A stretch of DNA of 64,000 nt from Rhizophlyctis rosea. Its lineage: Eukaryota; Chytridiomycota; Chytridiomycetes; Rhizophlyctidales; Rhizophlyctidaceae. Position 1 is the stretch's first letter, and every line of letters begins with the position of its first letter. The notes under the pieces were generated by a model. That model worked only from the letters and a program-made list of their open reading frames with translations, was not told where the DNA came from and did not search any database. Location: positions 124,001 to 188,000 of the forward strand of contig JADGJC010000012.1 in NCBI GenBank assembly GCA_027596075.1. The letters run 5' to 3'. Both the position numbers and the translations under genes were made by a program. This document shows, one piece after another, positions 51,195 through 62,555 of the stretch.

Positions 51195-54033
51195 ATGTCA
51201 CGAGATCAGGTCTGAGGGAAACTGAACCCCGTAGCGTTGTTGAAAGTCGACTTTCTCACCATTCTCACTGCGACAGGCGGGAGACGTGGCTTCCACGCAC
51301 TATGAAAGCTTGCGGCAGTATTTGAGCTCCTACCTTCAGAGCCAACGAAATGCCGGCGGCCCTAGCAATCAGCGCAGCTCCGCCCGCGAAAAGTTGACGC
51401 GCTTGACCAAACAGCAGTTTACAGAGTTGTCAACGGACGTGTTTGATGAGATGAACAGACGTCAATTGGATTCTCGCGATGGTAGTTACTTGTCTTTGAG
51501 TTGGGTTGTCGATTCCTCTTGACCCACACGCGCTCTTTTGTGCAGCACCCTTCCTGCCGGTTCGAGACGACTTCCACCCAAAACGGAACCAAGCGCGGCA
51601 AAAGCTCGCCACTCTCCCGAGCAGTCGGTTCAAGGATCTGGCCAGTGATGTGTACTTTGAAATTGAACGAAGATTCCCTACAGTGGTGCAGCAATTTGTC
51701 GCGAAGTATGGGGACAGAGTAAGTACATTTCAGAATCCTTGCCCCAATCCTTCATGTCATAACGCATGGCGCAATAGGATCTACGAGGCCCTTCACCTGT
51801 CCCCAATGGTCAATATGAACCTGAAGCAAAACAAGTTCAAGTGGTGAATGTGAATGCCGCACCCGCATACGTCGGAGGAGCACAACCACATCAGTATGAG
51901 GAGCGATCCGCTCGGGGCGACATGGGCCAATCACAATCACAGAAACCTGTTGACGCCGTCAACTTCACATCACTGGACAATCTCATGGCGGATCTAGGGA
52001 GCATGCTGACACACCCGAAAGGCCCGAATGGCACGGTATGATGGGGCTTGGAATGATTTGTCACTGGTTCTTCTCTCATCAGATTTGTTATTTAGGAGGC
52101 CCATCTCAGTTCGGTGTGTTTCTCTGGTTGTCAACGTACGTCGTGAGTTGACCACTAATGATTAATGCAGGAGGAGTTGGAACGGATACGCTCAGAGTAC
52201 GAGTCCCGCATGGAGATTATGCAACGGAGGATTACAGAGCTGGAGGCAGAAGTACAGGTGATTACGACGGCGGAGGGTCCGGTCATACGACTTGTGGCTG
52301 AACATTTCTTAGGAGGGAGCAGGGCGCAAGGAACGGATCGCTCAATTGGAAGAGCGACTTGCCAGCGAAGAAGCCGTAAGTGCTGTTAGCGCGGGAAATC
52401 TTGAGGTCGCACTCCTGACTGGTTGGCAGTTCGCATCAGAGCAAGCATCCACATTATCCGCTTTGGAGGCAAAACACAAAAAGTTGAAGGAGGATTTTGA
52501 TAGTCTGCAAGATGATTACAACAACCAGCAACAAGTGAGTAGGCATAGTTCATTGTATGACGTCTCAGATATTGACAAACGAATGGTTCAGATCGCAAAT
52601 GACATCCGATCAGAGGCGACAAACCTGCTCGAGGAGATTCGGAACCTCTCGCGGAAGAATGATGCCCTGACAGCGGAGAAGGAGCAGGATCAGCAAACCA
52701 TCCGACAGTTGAAGGACGAGGTACGTTGTGGGCCGGAGCTTATTCAACTTTTCTTCTTCTGACATCTTTGATTGCAGCTTGCGCACGCCAATTCCAATAC
52801 CCAACGCTCTTCTTGTACGTATCGTGTAATGTTTGGAGCTTTGATTTTGGATGACTAACACAGAGGAAGTAGACGAACCCAACAGGCGACAAACATTAGA
52901 TACCACCATTGACAGTCAGGACGGAGGGGCCGGAGATGAGGATGGCATTATTGATCGGTCAAGGGTAACCGCATATCAAAATGCGGTCGGAGAACTGCTG
53001 CAGGCGGCACGGTAAACTCGCTTACTGGTTATGTACATATAGTCCTTGCCACTAACGCCCGTCGTGCAGGAGCGATACCCCAACCAGCGTACTGGTAGCA
53101 ATGAAAGGAATCGTGATCGCATGCAAAAACATCACGGAAGACACCGAAGCCTTCGAGAACTCGTCCGAGTCGCTGACGCCGGAGGAACGGGATCAGTTGT
53201 CGGACACGAAGAACAACCTCTCTGCTGCGCTGACCAACCTGATGACTGCTGCGAAGAACCATGCGACGAGCTATGGGGCGGCCAACATTGCGGATTTGGA
53301 GGGGGCGGCGTCGGAGTTGACGGCGACGATTGTTGGGTTGGTGAAGATGTTGAGGTTGAAGGGGGGTGAACGTGGTGGGGATCGGGGGATGGGCGGGGAG
53401 GGTGGTTATGAGGGTGGGAGGAAGGAGCGGCCGGCGAGTTATGAGATTGATGAGTTGAAGGTGGGCTTTCCTTCTGCCGCCATGCCATTTTCAGAGAAAC
53501 GGCCTCTCAAACCTTCCCTCACATTCAACACAGGTCTTTCTAGAAAAACAAACAGACTCCATCGTCCAAGCCATCCAATCCCTCCTGTACGCCATGCGCC
53601 AATCCACGACCTTCGGACAAGAGTTCAAGGACACCGTCTCGGGCATCACGACGATCGTGGACAACCTCGTGACGGTGTCGCGGCGGACACTGTCCAAGCC
53701 GTCGGCATCGGACTTCCGGACGAGAGGGGAGCTGATTTTGCAGGATTTGGCGGCGGCGAACCAGAAGTTGGAGGAGTTGGGCGAGTCGATGGTTAGTTCG
53801 CCGCAGAGCAAGAGTTTGAAGCAGCGGTTGGCGAGTTCGAGTTATGAAATTGCGAAGGTTTGTTCGGTTTTTGGTTTTGGGGGTTGGGTCTGCGGGCTTT
53901 GGATTGGGTTTGGGATGGATGGTTGAGGGTTTGATGGAGAGTGAAGTTCTGCTGCGTGGCGTGTTATCTAACCACTTCTTCCTTTCTTTTCCGTTTTGCA
54001 GTATGTGAAGGAGCTGATTAGTCTGATCGAGTG
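51195..54033 (+). CDS. SPA2: Polarity protein Spa2 (GIT/Spa2 homology repeats)
   Basis: Spa2 is the scaffold of the polarisome, which focuses formin-driven actin growth at tips and bud sites. Exon 1 is tiny: ATG at 51195 encodes MSRDQ, then a 67-base intron, and the frame continues AGDVASTHYESLRQYLSSYL. Two Spa2-homology repeats follow: LTRLTKQQFTELSTDVFDEM and, after an intron, FLPVRDDFHPKRNQARQKLA plus RFKDLASDVYFEIERRFP. A Gln/Ser linker leads to coiled coils (EELERIRSEYESRMEIMQRR, ALEAKHKKLKEDFDSLQDDY). The C-terminal helical domain contains SVLVAMKGIVIACKNITEDT and VQAIQSLLYAMRQSTTF, and the protein ends AKYVKELISLIE. About ten exons. This exon 1 choice is my reading; the second exon alone has no ATG. 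Confidence 0.9.
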
Positions 54034-54621
54034 AAAAGGTGAAAGGGCAATTCCCAACCCCCGCTTTGTTTATGTATGTTCAAATGGCAATAATATCATC
54101 CCTCATGCTCCAAGTTGGACCTGATTTTCGAGATTTTGCAGTGCTGATGAGTCCGTTTGATTGCATCTGGTGAGAATTTTTCGTGCCTGCCTACAGTTCC
54201 GAGCTTCGGCCAATCATTTCTGAAATGGAGGTTCTGTGACGCCGTCTTGGAAATGTGACAATGGACAACAGAGGTCGGTCCCACAGGGGCATAGCGCTCA
54301 CTATCTCTCACTTCGGACACGATCATCCTCTCCGTTACAGTCAACTCATTCACTCGATTACTAGCTTGTTGGTAAAACATATTTAGGATGGAGGCACAAA
54401 GTAAAAGCCTCCCACAGCACCTACACACAAATATTATACAGTCAGGCTCATGTGAACCTATTTCGAGGGTATAGCGTCGCATCTGAAAACACCGAATAGG
54501 ATTGTATGAGTATTTCTATCTTTGTCACCTGGAGAATCATATGAAACACGGCTGGCTGTTCACTACGACAGTCGCTCCCATCAAAAAAGCCCTTCTTACC
54601 ATGCCATAAACGACAAGTCCT
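54034..54621. other. Convergent intergenic gap
   Basis: A reverse 128-codon open frame (54096-54482) has no domain and a composition unlike its neighbours. No gene is called. Confidence 0.5.
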
Positions 54622-55033
54622 TCATCTCATGCTCGGCCCTGGCCCCGAACGAGGGTCGGTGCCAAGTGGTGGCGGTGGGTAGATGTACGCCTGGGGCGTG
54701 TATGATCCAACGCCCGTGGAGGGGCCAGCAGCGCCTTGGATGCGGGCGTGGGGCGAGAGGGTTTGGAGGTAGTTTCTTTGAGCTGTTACTGCGTCGTAGC
54801 CGGGGGCTTGGGGTTCTCGTTCTGAAAAGGAAAGACATGCTAGTGAGAGGTGGAAAACCGGAGAAAAGTGGGGTGGGAAAATGAGGGGAAAGTGGTGGGG
54901 ACTAACCTTGTCCTTGGAAGGAAGCTTCGGACATTGAGATATCGGCTGTTTGGGCTTGTGCTTGGATTGCTTCTTTGTATTTTTGGACTTCGCGGTCGCC
55001 AAGGGTTATGAACGTGGGTTTTGGGCGGAACAT
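54622..55033 (-). CDS. Small Gln/Pro-rich protein, unrecognised (about 108 residues)
   Basis: Two exons on the minus strand. Exon 1 starts at ATG 55033 (MFRPKPTFITLGDREVQKYK, then EAIQAQAQTADISMSEASFQGQ), and a 5' splice site GTTAGT follows at about 54905. Exon 2 begins after TTTTCAG at about 54821 and reads REPQAPGYDAVTAQRNYLQT, then LSPHARIQGAAGPSTGVGS, and ends PRSGPGPSMR at 54622. The join keeps frame. The first part is predicted helical and the second is disordered and Pro/Gly-rich. I do not recognise the family, and a short conserved adaptor or a young gene are both possible. Confidence 0.5.
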
Positions 55034-55432
55034 TATAGTTGGGGTGGGAGGTGGGTAGGAATGATCTGGGAAGGAAGGGAGGAAGGAAGATGATGAGCGC
55101 AACCTTGATTCGTGGTTCAGAATGGCGCAGCAATATCCGAACTGCTGGATCAAATTCCGGGCTTGAAGCTGCGCCATTTTGTCCTCAAACCCGGCCCCAA
55201 GTTGCAGCTGCTTTTGCGAATCAATTTCTGTTGCATTCTTCCCCCTCAATCATCTCAGTCCAAAACTACATACTTCTCTCGCTATTCCAATCCCGCCGTC
55301 TTCTCATATTCTAGTTACAACTGATCGGTCAAGGTCCCCACTTATCAAGCGCTTCGCACGAGTTTGGTCATCTCCCACTTCCTCCCGCGTTCCCCACCCC
55401 AAGGCGTCCCGAAAAGTACCCGAAAGACCCCG
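55034..55432. other. Divergent promoter region
   Basis: About 400 bases between the small minus-strand gene and the Myb-like gene. No TATA box or other feature is clear. Confidence 0.5.
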
Positions 55433-56371
55433 ATGCTCCAACAAACACTCTCTGCCGTACTTCCACTCGTCCGGCACTTTGGACGGGCATCCAATGAAAT
55501 CCAGTCCTCGCGTCGCTTCCTATCAACATCTTTCGCTATCAACCTCAGATCCCCATACTGCCCACCGTCACTCCACACCCGCCCTTTCCACTATGCAAGG
55601 CCACCACAATACTCCAAATGGACAGAAGAGAAATCAGAACGCCTGCTGGTACTTCGAAAGGAAGGGAAGCCATTTGCTGAAATTGCAAAAGAGTTTGGCG
55701 ACAGAACCGAAAGCACTATACGGGCGCATCATAGTCATCTGATTGCCAAGCAGTCCTCGCAACATTCTGGGCGGTGGAGTTCAGAAGAGACCACTCAGCT
55801 TCTGAATTTGTTAAAGAAGGGTCTGTCTTATTCGCAAATTGGGGAAGAATTGGGTCGGACACGCTTCAGCGTTGCCGCGCGACATGAGCGTCTTTCCGTC
55901 GAAAACCATGGGGCACTCAGTTTGAAGGAACAGAACTCAATTCGAAAAGAAATGAAAAGAGGCCAGTCAGTTGGCGAGACACCTAGGTTGAGATGGCTAG
56001 CAGCAGAACTCGGTCGTTCAGTTCCCGGTATTCAGGAATGGATGTTGAGGCAGAAGGCCGCCAAAGGGAAATGGACGGAGTCGGAAGATAGGAAGCTGAT
56101 TTTGGCAATGGAGCGCGGAACTGGGACCTGGGCGGAGATTTCAAAACTGGTTGGCAGTCGAACGGCCAGGCAATGCGAGAAGCGTTGGAGGGAAGTGCTT
56201 GACCCCATGATAGTTAGGAAGCCTTGGAGCACGGAATGGGATGAACAACTCATGGATTTACGCGAGCAGGGACTGTCAACTCGGGACATTGGGAGGAGGT
56301 TGGGGAACATTAGTGCCAATTCTGTTAGTGGTCGGCTTAGATATCTTCGGAAACAGGGGCTTATTGAGTAG
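55433..56371 (+). CDS. Myb/SANT-like DNA-binding protein with four repeats and a presequence-like N-terminus
   Basis: Intronless, 312 residues from ATG 55433 (MLQQTLSAVLPLVRHFGRAS). Four SANT/Myb-like repeats are seen: KWTEEKSERLLVLRKEGKPF followed by EIAKEFGDRT; RWSSEETTQLLNLLKKGLSY followed by IGEELGRTRFSVAARHERL; KWTESEDRKLILAMERGTGTW followed by SRTARQCEKRWREVLDP; and a last PWSTEWDEQLMDLREQGLST followed by DIGRRLGNISANSV. A more degenerate segment sits between repeats 2 and 3. The first 65 residues are rich in Arg and Ser with very few acids (SSRRFLSTSFAINLRS, TRPFHYARPP), as in mitochondrial presequences. DNA binding is inferred from the repeats; targets are unknown. Confidence 0.8.
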   Translation: MLQQTLSAVLPLVRHFGRASNEIQSSRRFLSTSFAINLRSPYCPPSLHTRPFHYARPPQYSKWTEEKSERLLVLRKEGKPFAEIAKEFGDRTESTIRAHHSHLIAKQSSQHSGRWSSEETTQLLNLLKKGLSYSQIGEELGRTRFSVAARHERLSVENHGALSLKEQNSIRKEMKRGQSVGETPRLRWLAAELGRSVPGIQEWMLRQKAAKGKWTESEDRKLILAMERGTGTWAEISKLVGSRTARQCEKRWREVLDPMIVRKPWSTEWDEQLMDLREQGLSTRDIGRRLGNISANSVSGRLRYLRKQGLIE

Positions 56372-57410
56372 GCTTTGTACATCTATTATCGATTACATAT
56401 ATGTCACAATCGACGCCTTTCCGTTACTGAGCAGTTGATGATTGTCAGGGGATAGCAGCTTGCTCATGTGAATCGCGACCGGCAGGAAACTCAGAAGAGC
56501 TCAGGGTCTTACTCACCAGGGTCCTTGTATGAATTTGACCACGTGCCCAGCCGCGCCCGCGCCTTTGGGGTCCAACAGCAGACTCCACGTGGGTCCCATA
56601 TGGACATTGGAGCCCCAAATTGCCTTCAAATTGCCTCGTTTTTGGGAAAGAAATATCGACCCCTGTGGCGGACCCATTCATAACAAACCCTGACTGTGAT
56701 GACATGGGTCATTTTTCCAGTCGCTGTTCCACCTCCCCGCAATCAATCCCCACCTCATTGCATTCCAAACACCACACTCTTCATAAAGTGTTATCTTTCA
56801 TTCAACGTCCTGACGGCAATATCTGATACGACATATAAAACAAAGCAAGGTGCTATATCGGAGGCAGCTATCCCATAAGTCGTCACTGCTGGTACCCATA
56901 TTCATACTTGACTTCCAGTCTGCGTTGCCTATAGTAATTCAGACACCGCCGGGTTTCCAACAGCTATCTCATTGATTGTATGTACCTACTTGCACTTTTA
57001 AACTTCGCTTGCAATGCCGAGTGGAAGTTTGAAAGCGGCGAAACAGCCTCACCGGCACAAACCATAAAGCTGACCTGCTCTTACTTTTTCTGTTTCAAAA
57101 TCGTCCCAGTCCCTTCCCACCTTAAAACCAGTTTTCACCGTGGTCTGCAATATGTCCCTTTGAAGCCGTCTCCCGAACGTCCAACATCCGCCTCCACAGA
57201 ACAATGGGTCTATTCTACGTCCACAAACCGTTTACGATACACCGTCTTCTAACAGCTTGAAAGACCACTCACAAAAACGCATTTCACAACGCACATAACA
57301 ACACAAAGCATCACACGCATTCACCATACCGCTTGCACGTTAATAGTCATTATACCCCAACACACGTAGTCATTTAATCCTCATTATTGGTTTGGATAAT
57401 TTGAAACGCA
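56372..57410. other. 1-kb intergenic region
   Basis: No supported gene or repeat is seen. Short ORFs have no domain. Confidence 0.5.
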
Positions 57411-59441
57411 ATGTTCCGAAGAAACGACGGCTCTGGTACATTACCTGCGACTTCAGCGGGTTCATTCTTCGCTGCCAATGTTGACGCGGACGGATTGCCG
57501 CCTGAGGTCGAGGAGGGCAATGTGGAATATAAGCTCAAATTGATCGACCCGCCGCCGGAGCGGTTTGATCATTTGGTTACTCAGATGAAGTGGCGGTAAG
57601 TCTCTGCCGCATGGGTTGCTATGCTAGCATGGAGATCCCATCTGACCGTTGGTCTCAGATTAGCGGAAGGGTACGGCGAGGCCATGTACGAGATTGGTGT
57701 TTCAGACCGAGGTGACTTGGTTGGTCTTTCACCGTCCGACCTTGAGGCGTCGCTTGCCACTCTTCGTCGAATGGGAGAAGCGCTCTCCGCCGATGTGTCT
57801 ATCGTCCGTGAGAAAGAAGTGTCGATAGATCCTGTCCGAAAGGTAGCGGAAGTCTTGGTTCGCAAATGCTTAGATGATCAGCATTTTCTGGAGATTCGGG
57901 TCGCTATCCTTGGGTCGGCTGATGCTGGGAGTAAGTTTAACATTACTATACAACATGTCACATCATCGGATGTTCGTGATATTCACATGGTGATATTTCA
58001 GAATCCACTCTCCTCGGCGTCCTAACCCACAGCGAAAACGACAACGGCCGCGGAAAATCCCGTCTCAACCTCTTTCGCCACCGTCACGAAATCGAATCCG
58101 GCCGCACATCCTCCATCTCGCACCAAATCGTCGGCTTCGACCCGCGCGGCGCACTGATCAACTACGCAACAACAAACATATCCACCTGGGAACAAATCTG
58201 CGAAACCGCCGCTAAAGTCGTCACGTTCCTCGACATGTGCGGCCACCCAAAGTACCAGAAAACCACCATTAGTGGCTTGACGGGCCACCTTCCCGACTAT
58301 GCTTGCTTGATTGTTAGTGCCAATGCGGGGGGCATGAGTGAGATTTCGAAAGAGCATTTGGGAATGGCGGTCGTGCTGAAGGTCCCGGTGTTTGTGGTTT
58401 TGACGAAGATTGATATTGCGACGCCGGAACAGTTGACGAAGACTATTGGATCTATTTTGGCGTTGTTGAAGACGCCCGGGATCAGGAGGGTTCCGATGGT
58501 GATTCAGAATGAGGATGATCTTGTCACGGGGGTTTCAAGTTTCGTTTCTTCTCGGTTAGTATTGATTGTATGTTTTGCGACCTGTCGTACAATACTGATG
58601 GCAATATCCAATTTCTTTCAGAGTGGTTCCCATCTTCCTCACATCCAGCGTAACTGGCGATAACCTCAACCTCCTCACCAGCTTCCTCAACCTCCTCCCG
58701 AAACCAGTCCGTGACTACGACCAGCTCCTAGAGCAGGAACCCGAATTCCAAATCAAGGAGACCTACTCCGTCCCAGATGTTGGCTGCGTAGTCGGCGGTG
58801 TCCTCCTAGCCGGGCGTATAAACCTCCGCCTCACCTCCTCCGCCGCCCACACATACCACATCGGGCCCGACCGCGGTAAATTCGTTCCAGTCCGCGTGAC
58901 ATCCATCCACCGCCAACGCTGTCCAGCCAACTACATCAAAGCGGGACAAGCGGCGTCATGCGCCTTATCTTTCCTCAACCCGTCTGACCCAACCGCCCCG
59001 CCGGCACCCACACCCCCGCCAGGGTTCAAACTCCGTAAAGGCCAGGTCCTGATGAGCGGCGAACCGGAAGCGTGCTGGGAATTGGAGGCGGATATCAACG
59101 TGTTGTATTATGCGACGTTCATGCAGGAAGGGTGTCAAGGCGTCTTATACGTCGACGGAACACGACAGGGCGCCAGAATCGTCAGTATTGAGCCGGCCAG
59201 CCCAGCTGTTTCGCCAGCTAAAGCTGTTAAGACGGATGGACGGGTGCCACCTCCCGGGACGGCGGTGTTGAGGACCGGTCAGAGGGGGCGAGTGAGGTTT
59301 AGGTTTGCGTTTGAGCCGGAGTGGGTTCGGAAGGGGCGGCTGGTGCTTTTTAGGGGTGAGGGGAGGATGAAGTGTGTTGGGAAGGTTGTTGCGTTGAGTG
59401 TGCTGTCGTCTAGGAAGTCGGGGGAGTTTGGAGGGCGGTGA
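57411..59441 (+). CDS. GTPBP1/GTPBP2-family translational GTPase
   Basis: An EF-Tu-related GTPase of the group linked to ribosome rescue and RNA surveillance. It starts at ATG 57411 (MFRRNDGSGTLPATSA). After an N-terminal domain (LAEGYGEAMYEIGVSDRGDL) the G domain reads: P-loop GSADAGKSTLLGVLTHSEND, the NGRGKSRLNLFRHRHEIESG block followed by RTSSISHQIVGFD, G3 DMCGHPKYQKTT, and G4 TKID. The beta-barrel domains follow with VPDVGCVVGGVLLAGRI, HIGPDRGKFVPVRVTSIHRQR, and KAGQAASCALSFL, and the C-terminus has GRVRFRFAFEPEWVRKGRL. The NGRG..R..LF.H.HEIESGRTSS string is diagnostic of GTPBP1/2. Four exons, with introns near 57598, 57931 and 58555; the stop is at 59441. Confidence 0.92.
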
Positions 59442-59489
59442 TTTGGTGTGGGAGTGTTGCGTCTTTCCCTGGCTTTAATTCTGTAAAAT

Positions 59490-59830
59490 TTTGGTTTTGC
59501 AGTCACAAGTTTGTTTTTTTTCCTTTGCATGTATGTTATTCTTCATTTCATGTAAATTTGATGATTGATGCGGTTTTGAGCAGTTGTTTTGCGCTCAAAT
59601 GAATAATGAAGTCGGCTGTTGTTCGAGTTATTGAAAAGATTGCAGCATTTTGTAGCTTATCAATGTTGACATCTGAATGAATTTGGATCACACGGCCATG
59701 TAGAACTTGGAATCACAAGCACGCCCTTCACGGTGAAGTTGTTAAAATCCGTAAATACCCAGCATGCAGAAATACATGACTTTTTACCATGACATGAAAC
59801 TGTATGCTGATTTTTGAAGCACCCCAGCTG
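59490..59830. repeat. Diverged duplicated segment, copy A
   Basis: Shares TTTCATGTAAATTTGATGAT, GAGC..GTTGTTT..GCTC and TTGGAAT.ACAAGCAC.CCCT with 62556-62880 in the same order. It lies directly after the GTPBP1-type gene. Confidence 0.75.
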
Positions 59831-60238
59831 CGTTACAAAAAGACGCTGCGCAAAGTTGCCCCGCAGCAATTCTTGAATACGTCGTAGTATGCCCTGGGCA
59901 AGACTCCGCACTACTTGCACAATATCTGCTGGCCTGCCGCGCCGCTCCTTCTCTTCATTTTTGTGATTTTAATGCCCCGGATCAATGCATGGCAAGCTCT
60001 TGCACCCTGACTATATGCAAGTGGGTGGGTACCTATGTGAGAATCTGGACCCCTGGCCACTCCTGGCCAGTCGCGATTGAACCATTGCCACAATTACCTT
60101 TTCTGACACTCGGAAGGTTGAAAGAGCCCAGCTTGCTTGCATGGCTAGTATGGCTGAAGCAGCGGGGGTCGGTATAGTTGAAGGACGGATGTGTCCATGG
60201 AGCACTCTTGCGCATTCGAGGAAGGGCTGAGGAAGGGT

Positions 60239-60300
60239 CCGGAGTCTGGAGGAGCCTATTCGGAGGATCAAATTTGTGTCTCCGGCTCCTCCAGCTCCGG
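60239..60300. repeat. Long imperfect hairpin
   Basis: Arms CCGGAGTCTGGAGGAGCC (60239-60256) and GGCTCCTCCAGCTCCGG (60284-60300) pair along their length with a single-base bulge around a 27-base loop. Confidence 0.85.
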
Positions 60301-60724
60301 CGGGTTTCAAAACACCAGGCCAGGAACACCGACTCGGAGGAGGTGAAAAATCTAATTTTGAGTGCCGCTTGTGGCAGGGCACGCCGCAGACTTGATTTTT
60401 AGGAACGGCGAGAAGATACCAACAGCAGAAGAAGAACAAGCTGCATAAGTATCCCGGCATGCATGCGCATATCTCAGGCCCCAATAACAGACTCCCCGCC
60501 CAGTTGCACTGCATGCTTCACTTCCCCAGCAGGATGCCGGTGACTACCTGGGAACGCGTGATGGCAAGAAGCTGCAGGAAGACAAGTGGTCCATCTTTGA
60601 GCCATGATTGCTTGGAATACCTACTAAGAAGGAAGAGGGCTAGACTACATGCCCAGACCGGGTCGGAGGAGCGGTCAAATAATAACGAAACCCGATTTAT
60701 CTGTTGCGCTAGTGGAGCGCCCAT

Positions 60725-60732
60725 TATATAAG
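60725..60732 (+). promoter_or_regulatory. TATA-like box
   Basis: TATATAAG, only 30 bases before the ATG at 60755. Confidence 0.45.
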
Positions 60733-60754
60733 GAGCTGCTTGACCTCTCGAAAA

Positions 60755-61342
60755 ATGACCAAGGCAACCAAAACTACCCATTCAATCAAAGCCCCCCCCC
60801 CCCAACTTCTTATCGCATCCCCAAACCCATCAGCAAAATCAGCAACCATTTGTCTATTCGACATCCCGTCCGAATTCAACCACATCGAATACCTCCATCG
60901 CCAATCCTCCCTGAGCGACTACGACCTCCGCAACAACGAGCTCCGTAAACGCCGCCAGCAAACGGGAGCCGCCTTCGGTTTAGCGATCCACGCCGCTTTT
61001 GCTGTTGCCACTGCGGGCACCAGCCTTCTAGCCAGCGCTGTTTTTGCCACCAATGAACTGCGCAACATCTCCATTGCCGAGAAGAAGCATGCCATGCTGC
61101 TTGTGGAATTGTATAGGCGCGGGTTGAAACCATTGCCTGAGACTGACGGTGATATTTTGGTCCCGTTTGCTGAGAAGCTATTTGGGGCGTTCGTTTCGGA
61201 TATCGTACCACTTGAGGGAGTTGCGGATACGGCTGTAGAGTATCTGGGGTTGGATGACAACGAGTATGTAGGGGATGCGGTCGGGTACGGAATGGTGAAG
61301 GGTGGACACCAAGCGGCAGAGTATGGATTTGGAGTGGGCTAG
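60755..61342 (+). CDS. Predicted membrane-associated protein, unrecognised (195 residues)
   Basis: Intronless, from ATG 60755 (MTKATKTTHSIKAPPPQLLI) to a stop at 61340. A charged middle segment (SLSDYDLRNNELRKRRQQTG) precedes a hydrophobic stretch, AAFGLAIHAAFAVATAGTSLLAS, that could enter a membrane. Then come NISIAEKKHAMLLVELYRRGL, a DGDILVPFAEKLFGAFVSDI segment, and a Gly-rich end (YVGDAVGYGMVKGGHQAAEY). The regular composition and TATA-like box argue for a real gene. The function is unknown. A second ORF begins 17 bases after its stop on the same strand. Confidence 0.6.
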   Translation: MTKATKTTHSIKAPPPQLLIASPNPSAKSATICLFDIPSEFNHIEYLHRQSSLSDYDLRNNELRKRRQQTGAAFGLAIHAAFAVATAGTSLLASAVFATNELRNISIAEKKHAMLLVELYRRGLKPLPETDGDILVPFAEKLFGAFVSDIVPLEGVADTAVEYLGLDDNEYVGDAVGYGMVKGGHQAAEYGFGVG

Positions 61343-61359
61343 AGAAAGGCGAAAGCAGG

Positions 61360-61635
61360 ATGGCGGGGGGGAGTAGTAAATCGCGGGTTAGCAAAACGCA
61401 TAAATCGGCATACGTGAATTCCAGTAGGTATGATCAGGAATTGGAGGATTACGCGGAGTGGGAGTTGTACGGTGACGATTATATGGAGGACACGACCGGA
61501 CCGGAGTATATAGATGATAGGAAATATGACTCCGATGGAAATTTCATTCCCTTGATTGACCGCTTGGGGGGGCCCGTTACAGTCTATGATTCGTCCTGGC
61601 CGGAATCGTACTCAGACTCGGACTCCGACTATTAG
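61360..61635 (+). CDS. Small acidic ORF, unrecognised (91 residues)
   Basis: Runs from ATG 61360 (MAGGSSKSRVSKTHKSAYVN) to 61635. The first 25 residues are basic and the rest strongly acidic and Tyr/Asp-rich (ELEDYAEWELYGDDYMEDTT, ending SYSDSDSDY). It starts 17 bases after the upstream stop in another frame, with no room for a promoter. It could be a second cistron, a 3' exon of the preceding gene in a transcript I did not resolve, or a chance ORF. Confidence 0.4.
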   Translation: MAGGSSKSRVSKTHKSAYVNSSRYDQELEDYAEWELYGDDYMEDTTGPEYIDDRKYDSDGNFIPLIDRLGGPVTVYDSSWPESYSDSDSDY

Positions 61636-62555
61636 TTGCAGGTCGGATAGCACTGACTAGTTTTTAGTCGTGACCTCTTATAGATGAAACTTGATAGCTA
61701 TGTATGTATGTATCTGTGTTTTGATCCTCATTATCAAGGGTACATATATATCATAAATTACGTCCAAAGCCACAATTCTGCCTCCGCATTGTGGTCGCCT
61801 GACATCTGCTTGATGGTCATTTCAGTTGGTTGAGGCGACATTTCGGCCGCTTATCACCAGTACTCCATTCAACTTTCATGGCTACTCGTGCCAACAGCGT
61901 CATCTTCCTCAAGTGGCAAGGGACAGCTGCAATCAAAAAAGGTGAGCGGCTAAGCGACCCAGCAGTTAAACAAATATATAATATACGCATCCTACACTCG
62001 ATTTGTCCTAATATAAGAGGTTGTTTGTTACACATTTATTTTACATCCATGACCTGATGGGACCTGGTGCTCCATAATGATTCTGCATGTCTCGAGAAAA
62101 CTGCGCTTGTACTCAGTAAGAAGGGATGATTCTCTGGGTATGATAAAAGACGATTCATTCGCTAGGGCCCATCTCCTGGAGGACCCCACTCAATTCACCG
62201 AACCAAAAGTGAATACATCCAACATCGATTTCGTGTAGATGTGGATGAATTTGAGCCCGACCCGTAGTGAAACGGGTATAAAACGAGTCCATTATATATA
62301 TTCCCTTGTTGACCGGAGAGTCTCTGAATTGGAATAGAACGTATGTAAATTTGCAACCGAAGGTGGAGCAAGTAAGCTCCTCACCAATATGATGACTTTT
62401 TCCAAGCGGACTCCGCCAACTGTACTTTTATGCCATAAATTCCACACCCGTTCCTTTGCTGGCGGATTTGGTATAGGAACAAATTCTTCAAAAGGATCCC
62501 TGGCTGGTTCAGCCATTCTCGGACAGGTTCCATATATGCAGTGAGGGAGGTTTGT

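Larger units (their letters stand above)
59442..60754. other. Intergenic region with duplicated segment and long hairpin
   Basis: Contains the GTPase gene 3' UTR segment duplicated at 62556-62880, and the hairpin at 60239-60300. No supported gene. Confidence 0.5.

Noticed and set aside
54096..54482. Reverse open frame of 128 codons after SPA2
   Set aside because: No recognisable domain, no splice or promoter support.
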